Counted from the stretch's first letter, positions 52,900-62,414 are shown. The stretch is DNA of 64,000 nt from Streptomyces beigongshangae (GCF_019710745.1 NZ_JAHKJW010000005.1:41428-105427), one strand, 5' to 3'. Notes: generated by a model from the letters alone, not told the origin. Program-made: numbers and translations.

Positions 52900-53193
52900 A
52901 TGATCCGCCACCTGGTCCTCTTCAAGCTCAACGAAGGCGTCGGGCGGGAAGACCCCCGCGTCGTGGAGGGCGTCGCCGCCTTCCGTGCACTCGGCGGGCA
53001 GATCCCCGAACTGCGGTTCTGGGAGTGCGAGTGGAACATCACCGACCGGCCCATCGCGTACGACTTCGCGATCAACTCGGCGGTCGAGGACACGGACGCG
53101 CTCAAGCGGTACCTGGAGCACCCCGCCCACCAGGCGGGCGTCGCCCTGTGGCGCGAGTTCGCCACCTGGGTGATCGCCGACTACGAGATCTGA
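52900..53193 (+). CDS. Dabb-domain (stress-responsive alpha/beta barrel) protein
   Basis: A 97-aa ferredoxin-like dimeric barrel protein (MIRHLVLFKLNEGV, then HPAHQAGVALWREFATWVIADYE). The HQ and His positions are typical. Some members are cyclases or stress proteins; the substrate is unknown. A hairpin separates it from sigF. Confidence 0.85.
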   Translation: MIRHLVLFKLNEGVGREDPRVVEGVAAFRALGGQIPELRFWECEWNITDRPIAYDFAINSAVEDTDALKRYLEHPAHQAGVALWREFATWVIADYEI

Positions 53194-53260
53194 ACCGCGT
53201 CCGACCCCACCCGCGCCCGGCACACCCGGCCGCACCGCGTCCCACCCCGCACGGACCCAC

Positions 53261-53287
53261 GGCCCCCCGCCCGAACGGCGGGGGGCC
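53261..53287 (+). terminator. Terminator before sigF
   Basis: GGCCCCCCGCC and GGCGGGGGGCC form a perfect 11-bp stem around cgaac. Confidence 0.85.
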
Positions 53288-53392
53288 GCCGTATGTCCGG
53301 GGCAACACGAAGCGACTAGGTGCTTGCACACAGTGCACATGTCTTGTGATGCTATGACCGCTTTTGACCGATGAGTTGATGCATGTGTCTGA

Positions 53393-53405
53393 CGAACGTC
53401 GTTCG
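53393..53405. promoter_or_regulatory. CGAACGTCGTTCG palindrome upstream of sigF
   Basis: A perfect 13-bp dyad 45 bp before the sigF start, in a stretch of lower GC that should hold the promoter. Its regulator is unknown. Confidence 0.4.
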
Positions 53406-53450
53406 GACTTGTGTTTTCACGGGTTGACGAACCCAGAGGTGGAGTTGACC

Positions 53451-54317
53451 GTGCCGGCCAGTACCGCGCCTCAAGCACCTCCCCAGCAGAAGCCGCAGGT
53501 CCTCGAACGACTGGACGAACCGGGCGAGTCCCAGGAACCGGGGCCGCAGCGCCGCCGCGGGGCCGACACCCGGGCCCTCACCCAGGTCCTCTTCGGCGAG
53601 CTCAAGAACCTGGAGCCCGGCACCCCCGAGCACGGCCGGGTGCGGGCCGCGCTGATCGAGGCGAACCTTCCGCTGGTGCGGTACGCCGCCGCCCGCTTCC
53701 GCTCCCGCAACGAGCCCATGGAGGACGTCGTCCAGGTCGGCACCATCGGGCTGATCAACGCCATCGACCGCTTCGATCCCGAGCGGGGCGTGCAGTTCCC
53801 GACCTTCGCCATGCCCACCGTGGTCGGCGAGATCAAGCGCTACTTCCGCGACAACGTCCGCACGGTCCACGTACCCCGCCGGCTGCACGAGCTGTGGGTG
53901 CAGGTGAACAGCGCCACCGAGGACCTCACGACGGCCTTCGGGCGCACCCCCACGACCGGCGAGGTCGCCGAACGGCTGCACATCACCGAGGACGAGGTCC
54001 TGGCCTGCATCGAGGCCGGACGCTCGTACCACGCGACCTCCCTGGAGGCCGCCCAGGAGGGCGACGGACTGCCAGGCCTCCTCGACCGGCTCGGCTACGA
54101 GGACCCCGCGCTGGACGGCGTGGAGCACCGGGACCTCGTACGGCACCTCCTCGTCCAGCTCCCCGAGCGGGAGCAGCGCATCCTCCTGCTGCGCTACTAC
54201 AGCAATCTGACGCAGTCCCAGATCAGTGCGGAGCTGGGCGTGTCGCAGATGCACGTGTCGAGGTTGCTCGCCCGCAGTTTCGCCAGGCTACGATCCGCAA
54301 ACAGGATCGAGGCATAA
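53451..54317 (+). CDS. sigF: RNA polymerase sigma factor SigF (SigB/SigF family)
   Basis: A 288-aa sigma factor with regions 2 ([33 protein letters not shown]), 3 and 4 ([24 protein letters not shown]). It closely resembles S. coelicolor SigF, which acts late in spore maturation, and the pairing with a second sigma gene matches that locus. GGTGGAG precedes the GTG at 53451; the Ala/Pro/Gln-rich N-terminus is family-like. Anti-sigma control is expected, but no anti-sigma gene is adjacent. Confidence 0.88.
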   Translation: MPASTAPQAPPQQKPQVLERLDEPGESQEPGPQRRRGADTRALTQVLFGELKNLEPGTPEHGRVRAALIEANLPLVRYAAARFRSRNEPMEDVVQVGTIGLINAIDRFDPERGVQFPTFAMPTVVGEIKRYFRDNVRTVHVPRRLHELWVQVNSATEDLTTAFGRTPTTGEVAERLHITEDEVLACIEAGRSYHATSLEAAQEGDGLPGLLDRLGYEDPALDGVEHRDLVRHLLVQLPEREQRILLLRYYSNLTQSQISAELGVSQMHVSRLLARSFARLRSANRIEA

Positions 54318-54322
54318 CCCCG

Positions 54323-54451
54323 GGGAGCGAATCGCTCCCAAGAACCTTTCCCGACGTTTCTGCGGTGAAAAACCGTCAGACCCCCTTTTTCCAGGGCCTA
54401 TTCGCCCTTGTTGTGTCGACATGTCACTACAGCGTGTTGCCGACATGTGAC
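54323..54451. promoter_or_regulatory. sigF-sigN spacer: hairpin and repeated CGACATGTSAC
   Basis: GGGAGCGA/TCGCTCCC forms a dyad at 54323-54339, just after sigF. CGACATGTCAC (54418) and CGACATGTGAC (54441) are repeated 23 bp apart, about two helical turns, upstream of the second sigma gene, a likely regulator-binding pair. Confidence 0.45.
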
Positions 54452-54561
54452 ATTCTTCCGCTGACGCGTTTGCCGCAGCCCCGCCGCCGGTATTGAGGTG
54501 GAGGCTGCGTTCCTTCGACGGGAGCGTCCGCCGCGACCGTCCGCGACCCAAAGGGGGTGGC

Positions 54562-55461
54562 ATGTCCGCAGACCAGGGCAGCTCGAAGGTGCTCACGCTC
54601 GACAAGAGCGAATCAGCACCCGACGTGCTTCACAGTGTCGTTGTCGAGGTTCCGGCCGTCCCGGCCGCGGAAGCCCCGGCCTTCCCCCCGACCTCGGAAG
54701 CGATCGACACCCGCACCCTGTCCCGCTCCCTGTTCCTGCGGCTCGCCGCACTCGACGAGAACAGCCCCGAGCGCGCCTACGTACGAGACACGCTCATCGA
54801 GCTCAACCTCCCGCTGGTGCGTTACGCCGCCGCCCGTTTCCGGTCGCGCAACGAACCGATGGAGGACATCGTCCAGGTCGGCACGATCGGCCTGATCAAG
54901 GCGATCGACCGCTTCGACTGCGAACGGGGCGTGGAGTTCCCGACGTTCGCGATGCCGACGGTCGTGGGGGAGATCAAGCGGTTCTTCCGGGACACGTCCT
55001 GGTCGGTGCGGGTGCCGCGGCGGCTCCAGGAACTGCGGCTCGCGCTGACCAAGGCCAGCGACGAGCTCTCCCAGAAGCTGGACCGCTCCCCGACCGTCGC
55101 CGAACTCGCCACCGTGCTCGGGGTGTCGCAGGAGGACGTGGTCGACGGCCTGGCCGTGGGCAACGCCTACACGGCGTCATCCCTCGACTCACCCGCCCCC
55201 GAGGACGACGGCGGCGAGGGCTCGCTCGCGGACCGCCTCGGCTACGAGGACACGGCGCTGGAGGGCGTCGAGTACCGCGAGTCCCTCAAGCCCCTGCTCG
55301 CCAAACTCCCGCCCCGCGAGCGGCGGATCATCATGCTGCGCTTCTTCGCCAACATGACGCAGTCGCAGATCGGCGAGGAGGTCGGCATCTCGCAGATGCA
55401 CGTCTCCCGGCTGCTCACGCGGACGCTGTCCCAGTTGCGGGAAGGTCTCATCTCCGACTGA
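54562..55461 (+). CDS. sigN: RNA polymerase sigma factor, SigB/SigF family (SigN-like)
   Basis: A 299-aa sigma factor with the same three regions as SigF ([57 protein letters not shown]). The N-terminal 60 residues differ. In S. coelicolor sigN lies directly beside sigF, and the same order here supports the symbol. SigN there acts in development of the subapical stem compartment. AAGGGGGTG precedes the ATG. It ends before a GC-rich tandem-repeat region. Confidence 0.82.
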   Translation: MSADQGSSKVLTLDKSESAPDVLHSVVVEVPAVPAAEAPAFPPTSEAIDTRTLSRSLFLRLAALDENSPERAYVRDTLIELNLPLVRYAAARFRSRNEPMEDIVQVGTIGLIKAIDRFDCERGVEFPTFAMPTVVGEIKRFFRDTSWSVRVPRRLQELRLALTKASDELSQKLDRSPTVAELATVLGVSQEDVVDGLAVGNAYTASSLDSPAPEDDGGEGSLADRLGYEDTALEGVEYRESLKPLLAKLPPRERRIIMLRFFANMTQSQIGEEVGISQMHVSRLLTRTLSQLREGLISD

Positions 55462-56084
55462 CCCGGTGTCGCCCTGACGGGGGCGCCGTCCCTGACAGGG
55501 CCGACGACCCCGACGAGGCCGACGAGGCCGACGAGGCCGACGAGGCCGACGAGGCCGACGACCCTGATGAAGCTGCTGAATTGACGGTTCGTCAATAGCT
55601 CCGGCCACCAATGTGATGCGATGCGTCGGCAGGTGGGGCCGCAGTCGATACGTGGCCGCCGAGGGGCCCTCACGGGCGCCTCGGCGGCTGTCGTCCGCGA
55701 AGGCGGGGATGCCGGCGTCCGCTCAGCCGCTTCCGCCGCCTCAACCACCTCAACCACCTCAGCCGCTTCATCTGCGTCGTCCGCCGCAGCCGTGACGCCC
55801 GCGTGAGGCGGGGAGTCGGCGCCGCTGGAGGGGCGGCAACACACAAGAGCGTTTCGGAGCGCGGGAGTTCGCCCTCCTGACCTGGCGGCGCACTCGGCGT
55901 CGACCGGGTGATCGCCGAGCCGGCCGAACGGAAGGACGGGCGGACGGCTGCCCGTACCGGTCGCACCAGTCGCACCGGTCGCTGCGGGCAGCCGGAAGAA
56001 GACCCGGACGGTGCGCCTCGGCGCGACGGGTTCTCTCGGACGGGCGCGGCCGAGGACAGGGAGGGCGCCGGTGGCGCCCTCCGC
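55462..56084. repeat. Intergenic region with a 9-bp tandem repeat
   Basis: gacgaggcc repeats about five times at 55512-55558. ATTGACG-gtt-CGTCAAT (55580-55596) is a perfect dyad. A 61-codon Ala/Ser-rich reading frame (55621-55806, plus) is low complexity and not called. Nothing else is supported. Confidence 0.6.
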
Positions 56085-56276
56085 CTACTTGAGCGCGAGC
56101 CAGGCGACCGCGGCGACGACCGCGACGGCCACGATCACACCGACGATCAGGCCCACGCGCGGGCCGCGGGAGGCAGCCTGCTGCCGGCGGCTCTGCGGGT
56201 CGTCGACGAACGCTCGGAACATCTGGGTGCTACCCGCGGGGTCGTAGTTGCCCTCGGGGCCCTGGGTGTTTGCCAT
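56085..56276 (-). CDS. Small tail-anchored membrane protein, 63 aa
   Basis: A hydrophilic N-terminus (MANTQGPEGNYDPAGSTQMFRAFVDD) followed by a single C-terminal membrane segment (VGLIVGVIVAVAVVAAVAWLALK region, about 41-63). The ATG at 56276 follows TAGGGT weakly. The gene type is common in Streptomyces; function unknown. Confidence 0.75.
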   Translation of the reverse strand: MANTQGPEGNYDPAGSTQMFRAFVDDPQSRRQQAASRGPRVGLIVGVIVAVAVVAAVAWLALK

Positions 56277-56518
56277 GCGCGTGACCCTATCGGGTGCGTT
56301 CGGCGGCCCCAAGTTTCGGGGGCCGTCTTCCGGTGGCGCACACCCTTCTCCTCATGGCGCCCACCCTTCTTACCGAGGTGCGCGCCTCTCACTGAGGTGC
56401 GCGTCCCTCTGCGGTGGTGCCGGCCAGCGGATCCGCCCTCCGAACCCCGCCACCAGCAGGTTTACGTTTGCCAATACTTGCCTTTGCCAAGGTTTTATCC
56501 CCTTGGGCCTCATTTCGT

Positions 56519-56561
56519 TTGCCTGCAGCAACCAACCGTTTTTATAGTTGCCTGAAGCAAC
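56519..56561. promoter_or_regulatory. Two MarR-type operators, TTGCCTGmAGCAAC
   Basis: TTGCCTGCAGCAAC (56519-56532) and TTGCCTGAAGCAAC (56548-56561) differ at one base and are 29 bp apart. Each is a TTGC-n5-GCAA dyad. A TATAGT hexamer lies between them at about 56543, so binding would block the promoter of the marR-MFS unit. Confidence 0.75.
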
Positions 56562-56577
56562 AAGCGAGGGAGGTGCG

Positions 56578-57120
56578 ATGGCCGCTCGACGGCAGTACCA
56601 GGAGCTGGCCCAGCAGCTCAGCGCCATCGGTGCCGTGAAGCGGGGCCTGGGCCGGGTCCTCCCGTCCGAGTGCCCGGCCGGGTCGGCCGCCGTGCTCGGG
56701 CTGCTCGACCGGCACGGCGAGATGCGGATGAGCCGGCTCGCGGAGCTGATGGCCATCGACATGTCGGTGACCAGCCGGCACGTGGCACACGTCGCCGAAC
56801 GCGGCTGGATCGACCGTTCCGCCGACCCGGCCGACAAGCGCTCCCGCATCCTGCGGCTCACCCCCGCCGGGCGGGACATGCTCGCCGACCTCTCCGAGCG
56901 CTACATGAACGCACTCGCCCATCACCTGGCGGACTGGTCCGACGACGAGGTCGACCAGCTCAACGCCCTGCTCGGACGACTGCGCGCGAGCTTCGGCGAC
57001 TGCCGGGCCGCACCGGCCGCACCAGCCGTGCCGCCCCCCGCCGCACCGCCCGTCCTTCCCGTCCCGCCCGGGGAGCCCGTAGAGGCACCCGCCGCGCGGA
57101 CCACCCGTACACCCCTATGA
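56578..57120 (+). CDS. MarR-family transcriptional regulator
   Basis: A 180-aa protein with a winged-helix MarR domain (MSRLAELMAIDMSVTSRHVAHVAERGWIDR, wing DKRSRILRLTPAG) and a Pro/Ala-rich C-terminal tail (about 145-180). GAGGGAGGTG precedes the ATG. Its TGA overlaps a possible ATGA start of the exporter gene, so the two are probably co-transcribed; the regulator should sense an exporter substrate and release the two operators upstream. Confidence 0.92.
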   Translation: MAARRQYQELAQQLSAIGAVKRGLGRVLPSECPAGSAAVLGLLDRHGEMRMSRLAELMAIDMSVTSRHVAHVAERGWIDRSADPADKRSRILRLTPAGRDMLADLSERYMNALAHHLADWSDDEVDQLNALLGRLRASFGDCRAAPAAPAVPPPAAPPVLPVPPGEPVEAPAARTTRTPL

Positions 57121-57143
57121 CGCACCACAAGAAAAGGAAGCCC

Positions 57144-59795
57144 ATGGCAACGACCACACCAGCCGGTGTGCGGGGCTCACACGCCAAGCACGGAGGTGCC
57201 CCCGACGGCACTCCGATGACGCACCGGCAGATCATGGAGGCCCTCTCCGGGCTGCTGCTGGGCATGTTCGTCGCGATCCTGTCGTCGACGATCGTCTCCA
57301 ACGCACTGCCCGAGATCATCGGCGACCTGGGCGGCGGCCAGTCCGCCTACACCTGGGTCGTCACGGCCACGCTGCTGTCGATGACCGCGACGACGCCCCT
57401 GTGGGGCAAGCTCGCCGACCTCTACAGCAAGAAGGCCCTCGTCCAGATAGCCCTGGTCATCTACGTCGCCGGGTCGATCGTGGCGGGGCTCGCCCAGAAC
57501 CCCGGGATGCTGATCGCCGTCCGTGTGGTCCAGGGCATCGGCGTCGGCGGTCTCTCCGCCCTCGCGCAGATCGTCATGGCCGCGATGATCTCCCCGCGCG
57601 AGCGCGGCCGGTACTCCGGCTACCTCGGCGCAACGTTCGCAGTCGCGACCGTCGGCGGCCCGCTGCTCGGCGGTGTCATCACCGACACCAGCTGGCTCGG
57701 CTGGCGCTGGTGCTTCTACGTCGGCGTGCCCTTCGCGGTCATCGCGCTGATCGTCCTCCAGCGGACCCTGCACCTGCCCGTCGTCAAGCGCGAGGTCAAG
57801 GTCGACTGGGGCGGCGCGTTCCTCATCTCCGCCGCGGTCTCGCTGCTGCTCCTGTGGGTCACCTTCGCAGGTGACAAGTACGACTGGGTGTCGTGGCAGA
57901 CGTACACGATGGTCGCCGGCGCGGTCGTGCTCGGCCTGCTCTTCGTGCTCGTCGAGTCCAGGGCGAGCGAGCCGATCATCCCGCTGCGCCTGTTCCGCAA
58001 CCGCACCATCACCCTGTCGTCCGTCGCCTCGCTCTTCGTGGGCATCGCGATGTTCACCGGCACCGTGTTCTTCAGCCAGTACTTCCAGCTGGCCCGGGAC
58101 GAGTCGCCGACCATGTCCGGTGTGCTGACGATCCCGATGATCGGCGGACTGTTCATCTCCTCCACCGTCTCCGGTCAGATCATCACTAAGACCGGCAAGT
58201 GGAAGGCATGGCTGGTCGCCGGCGGCGCGCTCGTGACCGCGGGCCTCGGACTGCTCGGCACGATCCGGTACGACACGGACTACTGGCAGGTCGCCGTCTT
58301 CATGGCGGTCATGGGTCTCGGCATCGGCATGATGATGCAGAACCTGGTGCTCTGCACGCAGAACCAGGTGGCCCCCTCCGACCTCGGCGCGGCCAGCTCC
58401 GTGGTCACCTTCTTCCGGTCCCTCGGCGGCGCGATCGGTGTCTCCGCGCTCGGCGCCGTACTGGCCAACCGCATCACGCACTACACGACGGACGGCCTGG
58501 CCGGCATCGACCCGAAGTACTCCGCCGCGGCCGGCGGCGCCGGTGACAGCAGCAGCATCCCGGACGTGGACTCGCTGCCCGGTCCGCTGCGCACCGTCGT
58601 CGAGAGCGCCTACGGGCACGGCATCGCGGACATCTTCCTGATCTCCGCCGCCATGGCGTTCATCGCCTTCGTCGTCACGATCTTCATCAAGGAGGTCCCG
58701 CTGCGTACGTCGGGCGGGCTGGCGCAGGCCGCCGAGACCCAGGCCGATGTCCCGGCGGTCGCCGGGGTCACCCCGGCCGCGGCCGGCGCGGCCCGCGCGT
58801 TCCCGGCCGAGGCCGACGAGCGACTCATGAGCCGGGCCGTCCCGGACGGCGGCTCCGGCGACGTCAGCAGTGTCAGCAGTGTCAGCAGTGTCAGCAGTGT
58901 CAGCAGTGTCAGCAGCACCAACGGTGTCGGCAGCACCGGCAGTGTCGACGGTACGGGCCCCGGGGGCGCCCAGCGCCTTTCCGCGGTCGCCACCCTGGCC
59001 GCCGGTACCGCCTCCACAACGGGTTCCGCCTCCGGCGGGGTCCCGGTCCACGGGTTCGTACGCGGCGCCGAGAGCGCGCCCGTGCCCCGGGCCGCCGTCA
59101 CGCTGATCTCGCTCGCGGGCCGTCAGCTGGGCCGCTCGGTCGCCCAGGCCGACGGCGCCTACACGGTGGACGCGCCCGGCACGGGTTCGTACGTGCTGAT
59201 CGCCTCCGCGGACGGGTTCCAGCCGCAGGCGTCGACGGTCGTCGTGAACGGTGAGCCGCTCGCGTACGACATCCTGCTGAGCGGCACGAGCGGGCTGTCC
59301 GGTGCGGTGCGGGCCGCCGAGAGCGGCCGGCCGGTCGCGGGCGCGATGGTCATCGTGACCGATGTGCGCGGCGATGTGCTGGCCACCGGGACCACCGGTG
59401 AGCAGGGCGAGTTCGCCTTCGCCGAGCTGGTGCCGGGCGCCGTGACCGTAGCGGTGAACGCCGCCGGGCACCGGCCCCGCGCCCTGCCCGTCGAGGTCGG
59501 CGGCACCGGGGTCACCCGGGTCGAGATCGAGCTCACCTCCGGGGCGCGGCTCCAGGGCGTCGTGCACGCACCCGGCGGACCGCTCGGCGACGCCCGCGTC
59601 ACGCTCGTCGACGCCGCGGGCAACGTGGTCGCCACCTCCACCACCGGGACGGACGGGGCGTACGCCTTCACCGACCTGGACGGCGGCGAGTACACGGTCA
59701 TCGCGACCGGTTACCCGCCGGTGGCCACGGCACTGACCGTCAGCGGCGGCGGCGTCGAGGGCCACGACATCCGGCTCGCCCACCCCGGCGAGTAG
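57144..59795 (+). CDS. MFS (EmrB/QacA, DHA2) exporter with C-terminal carboxypeptidase-regulatory-like repeats
   Basis: An 883-aa protein. Residues about 25-525 form a 14-segment DHA2 drug exporter (TWVVTATLLSMTATTPLWGKLADLYSKK as motif A region; GGPLLGGVITDTSWLGWRWCF as motif C). After the last segment a Ser/Val/Gly linker contains six VSS repeats (58862-58915). The C-terminal 260 residues hold three CarboxypepD_reg-like beta-sandwich repeats (for example GRQLGRSVAQADGAYTVDAPGTGSYVLIASADGF). That extension is absent from ordinary exporters and should be cytoplasmic. The ATG at 57144 follows AAGGAAG; an ATG at 57117 overlapping the marR stop is possible. Confidence 0.9.
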   Translation: MATTTPAGVRGSHAKHGGAPDGTPMTHRQIMEALSGLLLGMFVAILSSTIVSNALPEIIGDLGGGQSAYTWVVTATLLSMTATTPLWGKLADLYSKKALVQIALVIYVAGSIVAGLAQNPGMLIAVRVVQGIGVGGLSALAQIVMAAMISPRERGRYSGYLGATFAVATVGGPLLGGVITDTSWLGWRWCFYVGVPFAVIALIVLQRTLHLPVVKREVKVDWGGAFLISAAVSLLLLWVTFAGDKYDWVSWQTYTMVAGAVVLGLLFVLVESRASEPIIPLRLFRNRTITLSSVASLFVGIAMFTGTVFFSQYFQLARDESPTMSGVLTIPMIGGLFISSTVSGQIITKTGKWKAWLVAGGALVTAGLGLLGTIRYDTDYWQVAVFMAVMGLGIGMMMQNLVLCTQNQVAPSDLGAASSVVTFFRSLGGAIGVSALGAVLANRITHYTTDGLAGIDPKYSAAAGGAGDSSSIPDVDSLPGPLRTVVESAYGHGIADIFLISAAMAFIAFVVTIFIKEVPLRTSGGLAQAAETQADVPAVAGVTPAAAGAARAFPAEADERLMSRAVPDGGSGDVSSVSSVSSVSSVSSVSSTNGVGSTGSVDGTGPGGAQRLSAVATLAAGTASTTGSASGGVPVHGFVRGAESAPVPRAAVTLISLAGRQLGRSVAQADGAYTVDAPGTGSYVLIASADGFQPQASTVVVNGEPLAYDILLSGTSGLSGAVRAAESGRPVAGAMVIVTDVRGDVLATGTTGEQGEFAFAELVPGAVTVAVNAAGHRPRALPVEVGGTGVTRVEIELTSGARLQGVVHAPGGPLGDARVTLVDAAGNVVATSTTGTDGAYAFTDLDGGEYTVIATGYPPVATALTVSGGGVEGHDIRLAHPGE

Positions 59796-59873
59796 CAGAG
59801 AACCCCGGCCCGTGGAGCGCGTTCCTGGCGGAGGCGCTCCACGGGCCGGTTCCATGAGATGAGGTTGTGTGAA

Positions 59874-60698
59874 ATGGGACTGACCGCGCGGATCCGTACG
59901 CGGGACGGCTGGGCCGTGTCGCACGCGGTCGTCACGGTGACCGACATGACGGGCGCCCAGGTGGTGCGCGCCGAGGCCGACGAGGAAGGCACCGTGCGGG
60001 ACGCGACCGCGCTCGCGCCCGGTGCGTACACGGTGATCGTCACGGCCGTCGGGTACGCGCCCGTCGCGTCGAGCGCCATCGTCACGGCGAGCGGCCGGGC
60101 CGAGATCGGCACCGTGACCCTCGCCCGGCAGGGCGGCACCGAGCTGCCGCCGCCCGGTCCCTGGACCGTGGACCCGGCGCACTCCTCGGTGGGCGCCGTC
60201 GCGCAGCACCTGGGGATCTCCAGCGTGCACGGGCGGTTCACGCAGTTCGCCGGCTCGATCGAGATCGCGCCGGACGAGGTCGGCAAGTCCCGCGTGGAGG
60301 CGGTGATCCGGGCCGACTCGATCGACACGGGCAACGCCCTGCGCGACGGCCACCTGAAGTCGCCCGACTTCCTGGACGTCGAGCGGTACCCGGAGATCCA
60401 GTACGTCTCGACGGGCCTGGTCCCGGCCGGCGGAACCGACCGCTGGACGGTCCACGGCGAGCTGACCCTGCACGGGGTGGTACGCCCGGTCGACCTGTCG
60501 CTGGCCTACCTGGGCACCGGCGCCGACCCCTGGGGCGGGACCCGGGCGGCCTTCCGCGCCACCGCCGAGCTGCGCCGCGAGGACTTCGCGATGAACTACA
60601 ACCAGGTCGTCGCGGCGGGCATCGCGGCCATCGGCACGACGCTGAAGGTCGAGCTGGACATCCAGGCCGTGCAGGGGGAGACACTCCCGCAGGCGTAG
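59874..60698 (+). CDS. YceI-family protein with N-terminal carboxypeptidase-regulatory-like domain
   Basis: A 274-aa protein. Residues 1-90 form one CarboxypepD_reg-like repeat (VSHAVVTVTDMTGAQVVRAEADEEG) like those at the end of the neighbouring exporter. Residues about 95-270 are a YceI lipid-binding lipocalin-like barrel (WTVDPAHSSVGAVAQH, then DFLDVERYPEIQYVST, then LTLHGVVRPVDL). YceI proteins bind isoprenoid lipids. No signal peptide is seen. It lies 78 bp after the exporter on the same strand, in a likely operon. GAGG is 9 nt before the ATG. Confidence 0.9.
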   Translation: MGLTARIRTRDGWAVSHAVVTVTDMTGAQVVRAEADEEGTVRDATALAPGAYTVIVTAVGYAPVASSAIVTASGRAEIGTVTLARQGGTELPPPGPWTVDPAHSSVGAVAQHLGISSVHGRFTQFAGSIEIAPDEVGKSRVEAVIRADSIDTGNALRDGHLKSPDFLDVERYPEIQYVSTGLVPAGGTDRWTVHGELTLHGVVRPVDLSLAYLGTGADPWGGTRAAFRATAELRREDFAMNYNQVVAAGIAAIGTTLKVELDIQAVQGETLPQA

Positions 60699-60746
60699 GC
60701 CCGGCAGGAGCAGGATCAGCCGCGGTCCACCGCCTAGGCTGCTCGC

Positions 60747-61217
60747 ATGGCACCGAACATCGCGACGAACACCTCCGTATCGCTCGACGAACTGCTGGAC
60801 TTCGTACGGCCCCGGCACCGCGCCGTCCTGCTGACCCGCAGGGCGGACGGCAGCCCGCAGGGCTCGCCCCTGACCTGCGGGGTCGACGACTCGGGCCGCA
60901 TCGTCGTCTCCACCTATCCGGAGCGCGCCAAGACCCGCAACGCCAAGCGCGACGACCGGGTCAGCCTCATCGTCCTCAGCGACGACTGGAACGGCCCCTG
61001 GGTCCAGATCGACGGCACGGCCGAGGTGATCGACGCCCCCGACTCGGTCGAGCCGCTGGTCGAGTACTTCCGCAACATCTCCGGCGAGCACCCGGACTGG
61101 GACGAGTACCGGGAGGCGATGCTGAAGCAGGGCAAGTCCATCATCAGGATCACGCCCGTGAAGTGGGGCCCGGTGGCCACCGGCGGCTTCCCCGCGAGGC
61201 CGGCGGAGCAGGGCTAG
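60747..61217 (+). CDS. PPOX-class F420-dependent oxidoreductase
   Basis: A 156-aa split-barrel flavin-fold protein (PRHRAVLLTRRADGSPQGSPLTCG, then STYPERAKTRNAKRDDRVSLIVL, and WGPVATGGFP at the end) typical of actinobacterial F420- or flavin-binding PPOX proteins. Substrate unknown. A TAGGCT hexamer 9 nt before the ATG suggests a leaderless message of its own. Confidence 0.88.
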   Translation: MAPNIATNTSVSLDELLDFVRPRHRAVLLTRRADGSPQGSPLTCGVDDSGRIVVSTYPERAKTRNAKRDDRVSLIVLSDDWNGPWVQIDGTAEVIDAPDSVEPLVEYFRNISGEHPDWDEYREAMLKQGKSIIRITPVKWGPVATGGFPARPAEQG

Positions 61218-61229
61218 CCGACGGTCCGG

Positions 61230-61320
61230 GAGGTGGTCGGGAGGGAGCCGGGAAGCGGGCGGAAGGGAGTCGGGAGGGAGCCGGGAGGCGGGCGGAAGGG
61301 AGCCGGGAAGGGGAACCGGA
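61230..61320. repeat. Purine-rich tandem repeat downstream of the PPOX gene
   Basis: A unit near gggagccgggaggcgggcgg, with variants such as gaagggagtcggga, repeats about three times. The 61218-61525 spacer holds no gene I can support. Confidence 0.6.
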
Positions 61321-61525
61321 GGGGAGACCGGGGGGGTCCGTCCCGTCGCCGTCCCACCCCGGTGGCCGGGCTCCGGCCCAAGCCGTTCCAACCGCCCCAG
61401 CGCCCCACCCTCCCGCGGCGACTCGTTTCCCCGCATGATGCGGTGCTGCCCCCGGACCGGAGCCGACCTGAGCGTCCCCGCGGAACGACTGTGCCCGGTA
61501 CCCGCCGCCGGCCCGCGTACTCAGC

Positions 61526-62338
61526 TCAGCGTTCCCCGGCCTCCGGCACCGGCACCGGCCCCGCCCCCGCTTCCCGGGCGGCCATCGTCTCGATCCCGGC
61601 GACCAGCACGTCGAGGGCGAAGTGGAAGTCCCGCTCGTACATCTCCTCCACCGTGCTCCCCCCGCGCGCCCGCATGATCTCCTTGGACTCCTCCAGGACG
61701 TCGTCCAGCCCGGGAGCCTCCCGCAGGGTGCTGAGCGCCTGCTGGAAGTACGCGTCCGGGCTCATCCCCGCCTCGGCGGAGCGCAGCGTGAAGTGGCCCT
61801 CGATCGTCCCGAACCCGTACACGAACTGGAAGACGGCCGAGATGGCCCCCGTCAGCCGGTGCGCGGGCAGCCCCGTCCTGCGGATCACCCGCTGCACGGT
61901 GCGGGAGAACGCCACCGACCTCGGTCCGATGTTGAGGAACCTCCCGGCGAGCGACGACGCCCAGGGATGCCGTACGAGGAGGGCCCGGTAGCCGGTGGCG
62001 ATCGCCCGGAGCTGGTCCCGCCAGTCCTCCCCCGAGTCCGGGTCGGGCAGCTCCAGTTCGCCGTGGACCGCGTCGAGCGCCAGCTCCAGGAGGTCGTCCT
62101 TGGTGTCCACGTACCAGTAGACGGACATCGCGGTCACGTTCAGCCCGGCGGCCAGCCGCCGCATGGAGAACCCGGCCAGCCCCTCCGCGTCGAGCAGCCG
62201 TACCGCGGCCCCGGTGATCCGCTCCCGGTCGAGCGGCGCCGGCTGGCCGCCCCGCGCGCCGCCGCCTCGCGGGGCCCTGCTCTCCAGCCAGACGCTGGTC
62301 CGCGCCGGGCGCCCGGCCCGGTCGGCTGCCCTCACCAT
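61526..62338 (-). CDS. TetR-family regulator (TetR_C_1 type)
   Basis: A 270-aa protein. An N-terminal HTH (about 38-82; ITGAAVRLLDAEGLAGFSMRRLAAGLNVTAMSVYWYV, given as a region) follows a basic Gly/Arg-rich leader. The C-terminal ligand domain (LRAIATGYRALLVRHPWAS onwards) is of the tetracycline-repressor class. GAGGAAGGTG precedes the ATG at 62338. It lies downstream of the MFS gene on the same strand, a typical repressor for that exporter. The tail is Glu/Ala/Pro-rich. Confidence 0.9.
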   Translation of the reverse strand: MVRAADRAGRPARTSVWLESRAPRGGGARGGQPAPLDRERITGAAVRLLDAEGLAGFSMRRLAAGLNVTAMSVYWYVDTKDDLLELALDAVHGELELPDPDSGEDWRDQLRAIATGYRALLVRHPWASSLAGRFLNIGPRSVAFSRTVQRVIRRTGLPAHRLTGAISAVFQFVYGFGTIEGHFTLRSAEAGMSPDAYFQQALSTLREAPGLDDVLEESKEIMRARGGSTVEEMYERDFHFALDVLVAGIETMAAREAGAGPVPVPEAGER

Positions 62339-62414
62339 GGCGCACCTTCCTCGGAACTCTCGGCGAAGGGCGCCCGGAACGCCGGGGGCCGCCCCGCCCT
62401 GATGCCGACGGGCC

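Noticed and set aside
55621..55806. 61-aa plus-strand gene rich in Ala, Ser and Thr
   Set aside because: Low complexity, no convincing ribosome binding site, and no recognisable feature.
57177..61436. Minus-strand reading frame of 1,419 codons
   Set aside because: It is antisense to the exporter, YceI and PPOX genes, all of which have clear domains. Long antisense frames are expected at this GC content.
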